Below are positions 1-7,950 of a stretch of DNA of 33,548 nt, one piece after another. Position 1 is the stretch's first letter. The number at the start of each line of letters is the position of its first letter. The translations under genes were made by a program, and so were the position numbers. The notes below the pieces were generated by a model, which was given only the letters and a program-made list of their open reading frames with translations, was not told the origin of the DNA and did not search any database. Origin of the DNA: Methylophilaceae bacterium (GTDB lineage Bacteria; Pseudomonadota; Gammaproteobacteria; Burkholderiales; Methylophilaceae); assembly GCA_017858095.1 (NCBI GenBank), contig JAFMCB010000009.1, forward strand, positions 1 through 33,548, given 5' to 3'.

Positions 1-54
1 GCTAAACCTGCAGCAGCAAAGAAAGAAGCTAAACCTGCAGCAGCAAAGAAAGAA
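1..54 (+). repeat. 27-bp tandem repeat coding AKPAAAKKE
   Basis: Two identical 27-base units (1-27 and 28-54) sit at the very left edge, and a third partial unit begins at 55. The copies are identical at the DNA level, not just the protein level, which suggests recent slippage or recombination. The array may extend further left. Confidence 0.85.
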
Positions 55-66
55 GCTAAGAAGTAA
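1..66 (+). CDS. C-terminal end of a Lys/Ala-rich repeat protein (partial)
   Basis: The reading frame is open from the first base and ends at TAA 64-66. The 21 visible residues are two copies of AKPAAAKKE followed by AKK. Such lysine-alanine-proline tails are typical of histone H1-like or AlgP-like nucleoid-associated proteins and of some ribosome- or polymer-granule-associated proteins; the tail would bind DNA or RNA non-specifically by charge. The globular part lies outside the window, so the family cannot be named. A strong terminator follows 24 bases after the stop, which supports a real gene end here. Confidence 0.7.
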   Translation, partial: AKPAAAKKEAKPAAAKKEAKK

Positions 67-90
67 TTAATACTCTGCAATAATTATTAA

Positions 91-116
91 AAGCCAGCTT
101 CAAGCTGGCTTTTTTA
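91..116 (+). terminator. Rho-independent terminator
   Basis: The perfect inverted repeat AAGCCAGCTT / AAGCTGGCTT (91-100 and 102-111) is followed by a T-run. It ends the partial Lys/Ala-rich gene and insulates mgtE downstream. Confidence 0.9.
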
Positions 117-142
117 TTTAGAAAAAATGAAAATTTTTAACC

Positions 143-148
143 TATAAT
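143..148 (+). promoter_or_regulatory. Predicted -10 element for mgtE-mscS
   Basis: A perfect TATAAT lies 30 bases before the mgtE ATG in the short region between the terminator and the gene. I see no good -35 hexamer at 16-18 bases. A transcript from here would have about 24 bases of leader. No clear Shine-Dalgarno precedes the ATG. Confidence 0.45.
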
Positions 149-178
149 AGACCTTTCCAATCTTATATATTATCTGGC

Positions 179-1615
179 ATGAGAAAAGAATCCGAAAGAA
201 AAGAAAGCCTAGCTGATATTATCTCGCAAATTAATCAATTACTTGATAAACATAAATTAGTTGAGGATTTGGTTAATAAGCAAGAACAACCAAAACAAAA
301 CTTAATTAAAAATCTTGTCAGCAGGCAAAATTTAGCAAAACTAGAAAATTTATTAAATGATCTTCACCCTGCCGATATAGCTGACATTCTGGAATCACTT
401 CCAATTGAACAGCGCTCCATTGTTTGGGACCTTGTTAAAACTGAAAATGATGGTGATATTCTTGTTGAAGTATCAGATTCTGTCCGACAAACACTGATTG
501 CTGAAATGGACAGTTCGGAGTTGCTGGCAGCAGCAGAGCAGCTGGATACTGATGAAATTGCGGATATTGCTCCAGACTTGCCAGAGAATGTTCTTCAAAA
601 TCTATTAGAAAATCTTGATCAGCAGAATAGAGAAAGACTTGAATCAACTTTATCCTATCCCGAGGATACAGTAGGCGCTTTGATGGATTACGATATTATT
701 ACTGTCCGTGAAGATGTCAGTCTTGAGGTTGCTTTAAGATATTTAAGAAAGCTTGGAAAGCTTCCTGTCCATACTGATAAATTATTTGTAGTTGATCGTC
801 ATGGATCTATTTTGGGGGTTTTATCTCTTAAGAAAATTCTTGTCAACGACCCTGATCTCTATATTAAAGATGTCATGTCGAGCGATATTGTCACCTTTAA
901 TCCGGATGATACTGCTGATGAAGCATCAGATGCATTTGAGCGGTATGACTTGATTACTGCCCCTGTTATTGATACTAATAAAAAATTAGTAGGAAGACTC
1001 TCTGTGGATGCAGTTGTTGATTATATTCGTGAAGCAGCAGAAAGTGATAAATTATCGATGGCCGGCTTAAGAGAAGAGGAGGATTTATTCTCCTCAATAT
1101 GGAAATCTGTAAGAAATAGGTGGGCTTGGTTAGCTATTAATCTTATAACTGCCTTAATTGCTTCTCGAGTCATTGGTGTCTTTGAAGGGTCAATTGAAAA
1201 AGTTGTTGCATTAGCAGCATTAATGCCAATTGTGGCTGGTATTGGTGGAAATTCAGGTAATCAGACTATTACAATGATTGTTAGAGGGCTTGCTTTAGGT
1301 CAAATCAATAATACAAATATTAAGAGATTGCTTTATAAAGAATTGGGAGTTGCTGTGTTAAACGGTGTTCTATGGGGGGGTGTGTTAGGCGGCGTGGCCT
1401 ACTTACTCTATGGAAATATTTTGTTAGGCATTGTGATGACAACTGCTATGTTGTTAAATTTAGTACTTTCAGCAATTATGGGGGTTATTATTCCCATGTT
1501 AATGAGTAAATATGGAAAAGATCCAGCTGTAGGGTCCAGCGTTCTAATTACAGCAATGACAGATAGTGGTGGTTTTTTAATTTTTTTAGGTTTAGCAACC
1601 CTAGTTTTGATATAG
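179..1615 (+). CDS. mgtE: Magnesium transporter MgtE
   Basis: This is an inner-membrane Mg2+ channel/transporter of the MgtE/SLC41 family, which gates in response to cytosolic Mg2+. The 478 residues follow the family plan. The helical N domain includes the repeat-like HPADIADILESLP (about residues 63-75). Two CBS domains occupy about 165-285. The membrane domain (about 315-478) has five likely helices and carries the family signature GGNSGNQ (356-362) and the conserved Asp of TDSGG (D462), which corresponds to the selectivity-filter Asp in characterised MgtE. The ATG at 179 is the first start after the promoter-like element. mscS follows after 7 bases, so the two ion-channel genes are probably co-transcribed. 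Confidence 0.95.
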   Translation: MRKESERKESLADIISQINQLLDKHKLVEDLVNKQEQPKQNLIKNLVSRQNLAKLENLLNDLHPADIADILESLPIEQRSIVWDLVKTENDGDILVEVSDSVRQTLIAEMDSSELLAAAEQLDTDEIADIAPDLPENVLQNLLENLDQQNRERLESTLSYPEDTVGALMDYDIITVREDVSLEVALRYLRKLGKLPVHTDKLFVVDRHGSILGVLSLKKILVNDPDLYIKDVMSSDIVTFNPDDTADEASDAFERYDLITAPVIDTNKKLVGRLSVDAVVDYIREAAESDKLSMAGLREEEDLFSSIWKSVRNRWAWLAINLITALIASRVIGVFEGSIEKVVALAALMPIVAGIGGNSGNQTITMIVRGLALGQINNTNIKRLLYKELGVAVLNGVLWGGVLGGVAYLLYGNILLGIVMTTAMLLNLVLSAIMGVIIPMLMSKYGKDPAVGSSVLITAMTDSGGFLIFLGLATLVLI

Positions 1616-1622
1616 TTAGCAT

Positions 1623-2900
1623 ATGAGTGAATTTGAATTATTAATAAAAGATTTTAATTATATTTACATGACGTCTGAGCAAGCTATTACTCAATACATT
1701 GTAATTGCTATATCACTTGCTTTATTTAATTTTACAAAAAATAAAATAAGATTAGCGGTTTCCTCCTCGACTAATAAAAAATGGCAAACAGCAACTAATA
1801 CCCTTCACAGGATATTAACGCCACTAATTATTCTAATTTTTATTAGCATTTCGAGTGTAATTATTTCCTATTTTTATCCAACAGAATTACTTGATTTTAT
1901 AGAAATACTTTTGATAGCTCTTATTTTTAGCCGCCTTGGAGTGCACGCTTTAAGATATATCTTTGCAGGTAATCCATTTTTAAAATCGTTCGAGAATCTA
2001 ATTTCATTATTAGTATGGGCTTACACAGTCATTTATTTGTTTGGATTTAGCGGATTCATTTCAAGCAATCTAGAAAGTATACATTTCAAAATTGCAGGTA
2101 CTGAATATAATTTTTTATTGGTTATTCAATTAATATTTGCCATCATCTTCGCTATTGTTCTGGCCATGAGTTTAGTAGCATTTGTTGAAAGAAGATTAAT
2201 GAATGTGAAATCTCTTGATCGCAATTTAAGAGCAATGATAAACAAAGTAATTAAATTAATCATTTATATTCTTGCCGTTATTATTGCCTTAGACTCAATT
2301 GGTTTAGATTTAACCTTTCTTTCCGTATTTGGTGGAGCATTAGGTATCGGACTGGGTTTTGGTATGCAAAAGATAACCAGTAACTATATTTCTGGTTTTA
2401 CGATATTGCTAGATAAATCTTTGCATATTGGAGATATCTTAACTATTGGAGAGCATTATGGGATTGTTACTGGGATAAAAACTCGTTACACAGTATTACG
2501 AAAATTAGATGGAGTTGAGGTCATCATACCAAATGAAAATCTTATCGCAGAAAATATAATTAATCATACGTACAGTGATAGAAAAATAAGGGTGGGAATA
2601 GATGTGGGTATCGGTTACTCTTCTTCTATTGATCTCGCTTCAAATATAATGCTTGCAGCAGCCAAATCTCAAGATCGGGTTATAGATGATCCTGAACCTA
2701 CTGTTTACTTACAAAATTTTGGTGACAGCAGTATAAATTTAACTTTAGTATTTTACGTCAAAGATGCGGAGGAAGGTACTTTGAAACTTAAGTCAGATAT
2801 CAGTAAGATTTTTTGGAATGAATTTCAGAAGCAAGGAATACAAATTCCTTTCCCACAAAGAGATTTACATATTAAATCTGGTGAAATATCAGGTAAATAA
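1623..2900 (+). CDS. MscS-family mechanosensitive ion channel
   Basis: This is a small-conductance mechanosensitive channel protein that should release solutes on hypo-osmotic shock. About six hydrophobic segments (roughly 22-36, 65-83, 90-106, 128-146, 165-188, 208-226) precede the Gly/Ala-rich pore helix GGALGIGLGFGMQK (237-250). The MscS beta domain follows, with LHIGDILTIGE and VIIPNENLIAENIINH. At 425 residues it is longer than E. coli MscS (286) because of extra N-terminal helices, as in YbdG/YnaI-like members, so the symbol mscS is not certain. It sits 7 bases behind mgtE. Its TAA is only 2 bases from the convergent rpmG stop, with no terminator between them. Confidence 0.93.
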   Translation: MSEFELLIKDFNYIYMTSEQAITQYIVIAISLALFNFTKNKIRLAVSSSTNKKWQTATNTLHRILTPLIILIFISISSVIISYFYPTELLDFIEILLIALIFSRLGVHALRYIFAGNPFLKSFENLISLLVWAYTVIYLFGFSGFISSNLESIHFKIAGTEYNFLLVIQLIFAIIFAIVLAMSLVAFVERRLMNVKSLDRNLRAMINKVIKLIIYILAVIIALDSIGLDLTFLSVFGGALGIGLGFGMQKITSNYISGFTILLDKSLHIGDILTIGEHYGIVTGIKTRYTVLRKLDGVEVIIPNENLIAENIINHTYSDRKIRVGIDVGIGYSSSIDLASNIMLAAAKSQDRVIDDPEPTVYLQNFGDSSINLTLVFYVKDAEEGTLKLKSDISKIFWNEFQKQGIQIPFPQRDLHIKSGEISGK

Positions 2901-2902
2901 AA

Positions 2903-3058
2903 TTATTTAATTTTTGCTTCTTTGTAAATGACGTGCTTTCTAGCTTTAGGATCAAATTTTTTAATTTCCATTTTATCCGTCATTGTTTTTTTATTTTTCG
3001 TTGTGGTATAAAAATGACCTGTACCGGCTGAAGAATTTAATCTAATTTTTTCTCTCAT
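2903..3058 (-). CDS. rpmG: 50S ribosomal protein L33
   Basis: This 51-residue protein begins [20 protein letters not shown] and ends [10 protein letters not shown], matching L33 of the large ribosomal subunit throughout. It lacks the Cys pairs of zinc-binding L33, so it is the zinc-independent type common in Proteobacteria. Relatives usually start with four more residues (MAKG); here an in-frame TAA lies just upstream, so the shorter N-terminus is real. An AAGGA Shine-Dalgarno stands 6 bases before the ATG. It lies 9 bases behind rpmB, as in most Proteobacteria, and is probably co-transcribed with it. Confidence 0.96.
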   Translation of the reverse strand: MREKIRLNSSAGTGHFYTTTKNKKTMTDKMEIKKFDPKARKHVIYKEAKIK

Positions 3059-3067
3059 AATTTTTCC

Positions 3068-3304
3068 TTAAACTTTCTTCCCATCAGCGCGCATTTTTGC
3101 AATAACTGCATCAATACCTAATTTATCAATAGTTCTTAAAGCGGCACTTGAAATTCTCATTGAGACCCATCTATTTTCACTTTCCACCCAAAATTTACGA
3201 TTTTGTAGGTTAGGCAAGAAACGTCTTCTCGTGCGATTATTTGCATGAGAAACGTTATTACCGGTGACTGGTTTTTTTCCAGTAACATCACATTCGCGAG
3301 TCAT
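3068..3304 (-). CDS. rpmB: 50S ribosomal protein L28
   Basis: The 78 residues match L28 over their whole length, including the start [20 protein letters not shown], the core [18 protein letters not shown] and the C-terminal [16 protein letters not shown]. The length equals E. coli L28. It is part of the large ribosomal subunit near the E site. A GAGGT Shine-Dalgarno-like stretch precedes the ATG. It follows dut on the same strand and probably has its own promoter in the 73-base gap. Confidence 0.97.
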   Translation of the reverse strand: MTRECDVTGKKPVTGNNVSHANNRTRRRFLPNLQNRKFWVESENRWVSMRISSAALRTIDKLGIDAVIAKMRADGKKV

Positions 3305-3339
3305 TTTTAAAGTACCTCTAAATTTCCAAAAAGACCGTT

Positions 3340-3369
3340 ATTAAACCACAAAAATGCCTGTCTTTTCAA
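3340..3369 (-). promoter_or_regulatory. Predicted sigma-70 promoter for rpmB-rpmG
   Basis: On the minus strand TTGAAA (3364-3369) and TTTAAT (3340-3345) are separated by 18 bases, in the gap between dut and rpmB. The predicted start leaves about 30 bases of leader before the L28 ATG. This would let the ribosomal pair be expressed independently of coaBC-dut. Confidence 0.5.
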
Positions 3370-3377
3370 GTGTTTTT

Positions 3378-3830
3378 TTAAGTCTTTCCTGTACTTCCAA
3401 AGCCACCAGAACCTCGATTTGTAGCATCGTAATCATCCACCAAATTAAATTTAGCTTGCATAATTGGAACAAGGACTAATTGAGCAATTCTTTCTAAAGG
3501 ATTAATCAAGAATGCTTTATTACTTCGATTCCAACAAGATATTAATAATTCACCCTGATAGTCTGAATCAATTAGGCCAACAAGATTTCCAAGCACAATA
3601 CCATGTTTGTGACCTAATCCTGAGCGAGGCAGGATTAAACCGGCATAACTAGGATCTTTAATAAAAATTGATATACCTGTAGGTATTAAAAAAGTTTCAC
3701 TAGGATTTAATGTTTGAACATGCTCTATACAAGCCCTGAGATCCAGCCCAGCAGAACCCTCTGACGCATATTTGGGTAGATGCTCTTTAATAATTGGATT
3801 TAGAATTTTATAATCAACTATTATGCTCAT
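3378..3830 (-). CDS. dut: Deoxyuridine 5'-triphosphate nucleotidohydrolase (dUTPase)
   Basis: dUTPase hydrolyses dUTP to dUMP and pyrophosphate, keeping uracil out of DNA and feeding dTMP synthesis. The 150 residues carry the five trimeric-dUTPase motifs, including [26 protein letters not shown] with the catalytic Asp, ERIAQLV, and the C-terminal nucleotide-closing arm [11 protein letters not shown]. The start overlaps the end of coaBC by 17 bases, and a full AAGGAGGT Shine-Dalgarno inside the coaBC coding sequence marks the ATG at 3830. The dfp(coaBC)-dut pair is conserved in Proteobacteria. Confidence 0.97.
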   Translation of the reverse strand: MSIIVDYKILNPIIKEHLPKYASEGSAGLDLRACIEHVQTLNPSETFLIPTGISIFIKDPSYAGLILPRSGLGHKHGIVLGNLVGLIDSDYQGELLISCWNRSNKAFLINPLERIAQLVLVPIMQAKFNLVDDYDATNRGSGGFGSTGKT

Positions 3831-5019
3831 TTAATACCTCCTTTGAATACGTTTTATGGATTTGTTCCATGATTTTGAAGGCAACTTCTTTTTTTTCACT
3901 TTTAGGCAAATCGAGTATTTCAAAATTTTTATTAATCATTGTTACTTTTGCCATTGATTGGTTCATTGACTCATGAATTAAGTTTGCAATAATTAAATCA
4001 ATATTTTTAGATAGAATTTTTTCCTTTGCATTTTCGATCAAATCCTCACTTTCAGCGGCAAAACCAACTGTAAAAATATTACCTTTGCTCGCAACAGCCT
4101 TTAATATATCTTCCGATTTTTTAAGGGTAACTGAAATTGTCGTTTCTGTTTTTTTGATTTTTTTATTATTTACAAAAGGCAGATAATCCGAAATAGCTGC
4201 AGCACTTATATAGATATCTTGATTATCAATATTTTTATTTATAGCAGCAAACATTTCTATATGATTTTGCGCATGAACTGTGTGAATTCCATCAGGAATG
4301 GGCTCTGTTGTTTTGCCAGCAACAATTGTCACATCAGCACCCAAAATATATGCAGCTTTTGCAAGGCTTACCCCCATTTTCCCCGAACTCATATTGGTAA
4401 TTGCTCTTGCTGGATCAATATTTTCAACAGTTGCGCCAAGAGATATTAATATCTTTATACCTTTAAATGATTGGTTTGTAGAAAATTTAAGCGCTTCTAA
4501 AGTTATCGTGTCTAAATTGACTAAACGCCCAAAACCTATCTCGCCACAGGCTTGTTCTCCATGTTCGGGCCCAATAAAAACGACCCCATCTTGTTTTAAA
4601 GTTACTATATTTCTTTGGGTAGCTGGATTTTCCCACATTTCAATATTCATTGCTGGTGCAATAAGAAGTGGACATTTTCGTGCAAGACATAAGTTACTTA
4701 GTAAGTCATCTGCTATTCCATGCGTTAGTTTTGCAATAAAATTTGCAGAGGCAGGGGCAATTAATATTAACTGGGCAGTTCTTGATAAATTTATATGCTC
4801 CATACCATTGCCTTCTTTTGTGTCCCAAATATTCTCTAGTACTGGATTTCCAGATAGCGCCTGAAGTGTTAAAGGGCTTATAAATTCTTTAGCTGCTTTT
4901 GTCATGACAACTTGAACAAAAAACTGTTCTTTTCTAAGTAATCTTATAAGCTCTGCTGTTTTATATGCAGATATACTTCCAGTCACGCCTAATATTATTT
5001 TTTTGTTAATTGGTATCAT
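3814..5019 (-). CDS. coaBC: Bifunctional phosphopantothenoylcysteine decarboxylase / phosphopantothenate-cysteine ligase
   Basis: CoaBC performs two consecutive steps of coenzyme A synthesis in the cytosol: CTP-dependent joining of cysteine to 4'-phosphopantothenate, then FMN-dependent decarboxylation. The N-terminal CoaC half (1-185) has [10 protein letters not shown], the catalytic His75, the PAMN motif (122-125) and the lid Cys158 in [13 protein letters not shown]. The CoaB half (187-401) has TNMSSGKMG with Asn209 and the KKIKK lysines (286-290). The usual GPTxExIDPVR at the start of CoaB reads [11 protein letters not shown] here, a mild departure. At 401 residues it is full length. The divergent gap to the DUF429 gene is only 39 bases. 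Confidence 0.96.
   Translation of the reverse strand: MIPINKKIILGVTGSISAYKTAELIRLLRKEQFFVQVVMTKAAKEFISPLTLQALSGNPVLENIWDTKEGNGMEHINLSRTAQLILIAPASANFIAKLTHGIADDLLSNLCLARKCPLLIAPAMNIEMWENPATQRNIVTLKQDGVVFIGPEHGEQACGEIGFGRLVNLDTITLEALKFSTNQSFKGIKILISLGATVENIDPARAITNMSSGKMGVSLAKAAYILGADVTIVAGKTTEPIPDGIHTVHAQNHIEMFAAINKNIDNQDIYISAAAISDYLPFVNNKKIKKTETTISVTLKKSEDILKAVASKGNIFTVGFAAESEDLIENAKEKILSKNIDLIIANLIHESMNQSMAKVTMINKNFEILDLPKSEKKEVAFKIMEQIHKTYSKEVLNEHNS
3836..3843 (-). promoter_or_regulatory. Unusually strong Shine-Dalgarno of dut inside coaBC
   Basis: On the minus strand AAGGAGGT lies five bases before the dut ATG. It matches the anti-Shine-Dalgarno of 16S rRNA at all eight bases and is embedded in the last codons of coaBC. 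Most genes here have weaker sites, so this decides the dut start and suggests strong reinitiation. Confidence 0.75.
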
Positions 5020-5058
5020 TTAATAAATTTAAAAAAAAGAATGTAAAGTATATCAAAT

Positions 5059-5739
5059 ATGAGTCAAATAATTGGAATTGATGGATGTCGTGCAGGATGG
5101 ATTGCTGCTTCTTTTCAGAAAAACCAAATTACCTTTCAACTTCTGCATAGTCTTCAAAAGTTAATTAGTACAAATGAAAAACAATACATAGGTATTGATA
5201 TGCCAGTTTATCTCTCGGATCATGAATTTAGAGAGGCAGATCAAGAAGCCAGGCGACTTTTAAAAAGAAGGGCTGCAACTGTATTTTCTGCACCAATAAC
5301 AAAAATTTTACATGCGATTTCATATAAAGATGCATGTCAATTAAGTTTTAAATTAACGGGTAAAAAAATCTCCAAACAATCTTGGAATTTATTTCCTAAA
5401 ATTAAAGATGTCCAACAGGTCAAAAATAAGTTTCAAGGGGTTCGAATATTTTATGAAATTCATCCAGAGTTAAGTTTTATGGCAATGAATAAAATGGAAA
5501 TTTTAGAGATTTCAAAAAAATTAGCGCAGGGAAAAGAGATGAGATTAAATTTAATTAAATCAATTTATCCTTCTTTTAATTTTAAGAAGGTAAGAAAGCA
5601 ATTTCTCAAAAAAGATGTTGCTGATGATGATATTCTTGATGCGATTGCTGTGTTATGGTCAACTCACAGAATAGTTGATAATATTGCAGAGTCTATCCCG
5701 AGTAATTCTGAGGATCCTTACCGTCGAATTTTTTTTTAA
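5059..5739 (+). CDS. DUF429 family protein (predicted RNase H-like nuclease)
   Basis: The 226-residue protein opens with IGIDGCRAGWIAA (about residues 4-16), the hallmark of the DUF429 family. It continues with IGIDMPVYL (about 51-59) and a late acidic motif DVADDDILDAIAVLW. The spaced aspartates fit an RNase H-like fold, so a nuclease role has been proposed for the family, but the substrate is unknown and I cannot add to it. It is soluble with no signal peptide. It is divergent from coaBC and 14 bases upstream of cstA on the same strand. No Shine-Dalgarno is visible; a TAAAGT/TATATC stretch close to the ATG could give a nearly leaderless mRNA. Confidence 0.85.
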   Translation: MSQIIGIDGCRAGWIAASFQKNQITFQLLHSLQKLISTNEKQYIGIDMPVYLSDHEFREADQEARRLLKRRAATVFSAPITKILHAISYKDACQLSFKLTGKKISKQSWNLFPKIKDVQQVKNKFQGVRIFYEIHPELSFMAMNKMEILEISKKLAQGKEMRLNLIKSIYPSFNFKKVRKQFLKKDVADDDILDAIAVLWSTHRIVDNIAESIPSNSEDPYRRIFF

Positions 5740-5753
5740 TTAATAGCTAAAAC

Positions 5754-7772
5754 ATGATTACAAAAGTTATTTGGTTTCTTATTGCACTTCTTGGAGCTTT
5801 TGCATTTTCTTTAATTGCATTACATCGTGAGGAGTCAGTAAACTCCATTTGGTTTATTACTGCTGCAGTTTGCATTTATCTTATTGCCTATCGTTTTTAT
5901 GCTGCTTGGGTTGCTACTCGAGTGTTAGTGCTTGATGAAAATAATAAGACCCCCGCTGTTCGAATAAATAACAATCGAGACTTTATCCCAACTAACAAAT
6001 GGGTTGTCTTTGGGACACACTTTGCCGCTATTGCAGGACCAGGCCCACTTATTGGGCCAACTCTAGCGGCGCAATTTGGGTATTTACCAGGCACTATATG
6101 GATACTCATTGGTGGAGTTGTTGGTGGTGCTGTGCAAGATATGACTATTTTATTTTTTTCCGTCAGACGGGATGGAAAAAGTTTAGGTCAAATGGCAAAG
6201 GAAGAACTAGGCAAATTAGCAGGATTGGCTTCTCTAATTGGAACTTTTGTCATCATGATTGTTTTGATTGCAGTTTTAGGCCTTGTCGTTGTCAATGCAA
6301 TGAAGCATAGCCCTTGGGCCACATCAACTGTTGCAGCAACCATACCTATTGCTTTTTTTATAGGTTTTTACATGCGTTTTTTACGTCCAGGAAGAATTCT
6401 GGAAGCAAGTTTATTGGGAGTCAGCCTCCTTCTTATGGCGGTATATTTTGGTGGGGAGATTGATAAATCTGAATTACTGAGACCTTATTTTGATCATGAT
6501 GGATTATTTTTAGCATGGGCAATAATAATTTATGGCTTTACTGCTGCTGTACTCCCTGTTTGGATGTTGTTAGCCCCGAGAGATTATTTATCCACTTTTA
6601 TAAAACTTGGCACAGTAATATTCCTTGCTATTGCAATTGCTATCTTACAACCAGAAATAAAAATGCCTGCAGTAACGAATTTTATTGATGGTAGCGGCCC
6701 AATCTTCGGCGGTAAATTATTTCCTTTTGTTTTTATTACTATTGCGTGTGGAGCGATTTCTGGTTTTCATGCTTTAATTTCGTCAGGAACCACCCCAAAG
6801 CTTATAGATAACGAGAAATATATACCAATGATTGGTTACGGAGGCATGTTATTGGAGTCCTTTGTAGCAATAATGGCAATGGTTGCCGCTTGTGTTTTGG
6901 AACCTGGAGTATTTTTTGCGATCAATAGCCCTGTCGGTGTTGTTGGACAAGAGGCTTCGCAAGCTATTGAAACAATTAATTCATGGGGATATTCAGTTTC
7001 ATTGGATGAGATGAATAGACTTGCAGCTGATGTTGGTGAATCAACACTATTTGCAAGAACAGGTGGTGCTCCTTCATTAGCTGTTGGAATGGCTTCTATC
7101 TTTGCTAATGCATTTGGTAAGCATTTGCTTTCAATGTGGTATCACTTTGCTATCATGTTTGAGGCAGTATTTATCTTAACAACATTAGATGCTGGAACAC
7201 GAGTAGGGCGCTTTATGTTGCAAGATATGTTAGGAAACGTTCATCCCAGTTTAGGTAAAACATCTTCAATATTTTCAACTATTTTTAGTAGTGCAATTGT
7301 AGTGAGTTGTTGGGGATATTTTTTATACATTGGCGTGATTGATCCAAATGGTGGAGTGAATATTTTATGGCCTTTATTCGGTATAGCCAATCAAATGCTC
7401 GCGGCAATTGCTTTATGTGTTGCCACTGGAATTTTAATTAAATCGGGAAAATTAAGGTTTGCATGGGTAACAGGAGCGCCCCTAATTTGGCTAGTAATTA
7501 TTACAACAACAGCTTCTTATCAAAAAATATTTAGTGAGGATGTCAGGGTAGGATTTATTGCTTCTGCTAATAATATGCAACAGCAAATTAATGAAGGTTT
7601 GTTAGATCAGGATCGCATCGCGATACTAGAAAAATTAATTCTTAATTTAAAAATAGATACTGGCATTACCATTTTTTTAGTAAGTATTTTATGGATTGTT
7701 TTGATTGATATTTTAAGCATTGCATTAAAGAATAATAAGGCTAAAAAAGTCAAAGAGGTCGTTAGTGAATAA
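5754..7772 (+). CDS. cstA: CstA-family carbon starvation transporter
   Basis: This is a polytopic inner-membrane protein of the CstA/BtsT family; characterised members take up pyruvate or are linked to peptide use during carbon starvation. The 672 residues are hydrophobic throughout (about 16-18 helices) and contain the family segments GPGPLIGPTLAAQFGYLPG (about 98-116), GGVVGGAVQDM, and FHALISSGTTPKLIDNE. E. coli CstA has 701 residues, so this is near full length. A small YbdD-like gene overlaps its last 8 bases, as is usual for this family. The substrate here is not known; in a presumed methylotroph, uptake of pyruvate or a similar small acid would be a side route for carbon. Confidence 0.93.
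   Translation: MITKVIWFLIALLGAFAFSLIALHREESVNSIWFITAAVCIYLIAYRFYAAWVATRVLVLDENNKTPAVRINNNRDFIPTNKWVVFGTHFAAIAGPGPLIGPTLAAQFGYLPGTIWILIGGVVGGAVQDMTILFFSVRRDGKSLGQMAKEELGKLAGLASLIGTFVIMIVLIAVLGLVVVNAMKHSPWATSTVAATIPIAFFIGFYMRFLRPGRILEASLLGVSLLLMAVYFGGEIDKSELLRPYFDHDGLFLAWAIIIYGFTAAVLPVWMLLAPRDYLSTFIKLGTVIFLAIAIAILQPEIKMPAVTNFIDGSGPIFGGKLFPFVFITIACGAISGFHALISSGTTPKLIDNEKYIPMIGYGGMLLESFVAIMAMVAACVLEPGVFFAINSPVGVVGQEASQAIETINSWGYSVSLDEMNRLAADVGESTLFARTGGAPSLAVGMASIFANAFGKHLLSMWYHFAIMFEAVFILTTLDAGTRVGRFMLQDMLGNVHPSLGKTSSIFSTIFSSAIVVSCWGYFLYIGVIDPNGGVNILWPLFGIANQMLAAIALCVATGILIKSGKLRFAWVTGAPLIWLVIITTTASYQKIFSEDVRVGFIASANNMQQQINEGLLDQDRIAILEKLILNLKIDTGITIFLVSILWIVLIDILSIALKNNKAKKVKEVVSE
7755..7758 (+). 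promoter_or_regulatory. Shine-Dalgarno that supports the GTG start of the ybdD-like gene
   Basis: GAGG, within AAGAGGT, lies six bases before the GTG at 7765 and inside the end of cstA. There is no later in-frame ATG, so this site decides the start. Confidence 0.7.
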
Positions 7773-7950
7773 AATAAAATCATTTTGGAATTTAATTAAA
7801 CAGATTGCTGGTGAAAAGGATTATGAGAATTATCTTGCAAGCGCTAAACATAACTCATGTAAAAAAAAGAGTCATAAATTACTCACTAAAAAAGAGTTTT
7901 ATGCAAAAAAAATTACGGAAAAATGGAATGGAATAAATCGATGTTGTTAA
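7765..7950 (+). CDS. YbdD/YjiX family small protein, CstA partner
   Basis: The 61-residue protein has a GTG start preceded by a good Shine-Dalgarno and overlaps the cstA stop by 8 bases. The middle KDYENYL and the C-terminus ending in RCC match E. coli YbdD and YjiX, which lie directly downstream of cstA and btsT and share the terminal Arg-Cys-Cys. Members are thought to be needed with the transporter, but the mechanism is unclear. It is basic with no membrane segment. Its TAA shares four bases with the convergent lgt stop. Small size makes it easy to miss, but position and the tail make the call firm. Confidence 0.9.
   Translation: MNKIKSFWNLIKQIAGEKDYENYLASAKHNSCKKKSHKLLTKKEFYAKKITEKWNGINRCC

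Noticed and set aside
4298-4864. Long plus-strand open frame opposite coaBC
   Set aside because: It mirrors a well-conserved coding sequence, has no family resemblance and no start signals; it is a shadow of coaBC.
5999-6310. Out-of-frame open frame inside cstA
   Set aside because: It is rich in Trp, Cys and His from frame-shifted cstA codons; cstA itself is intact and conserved.
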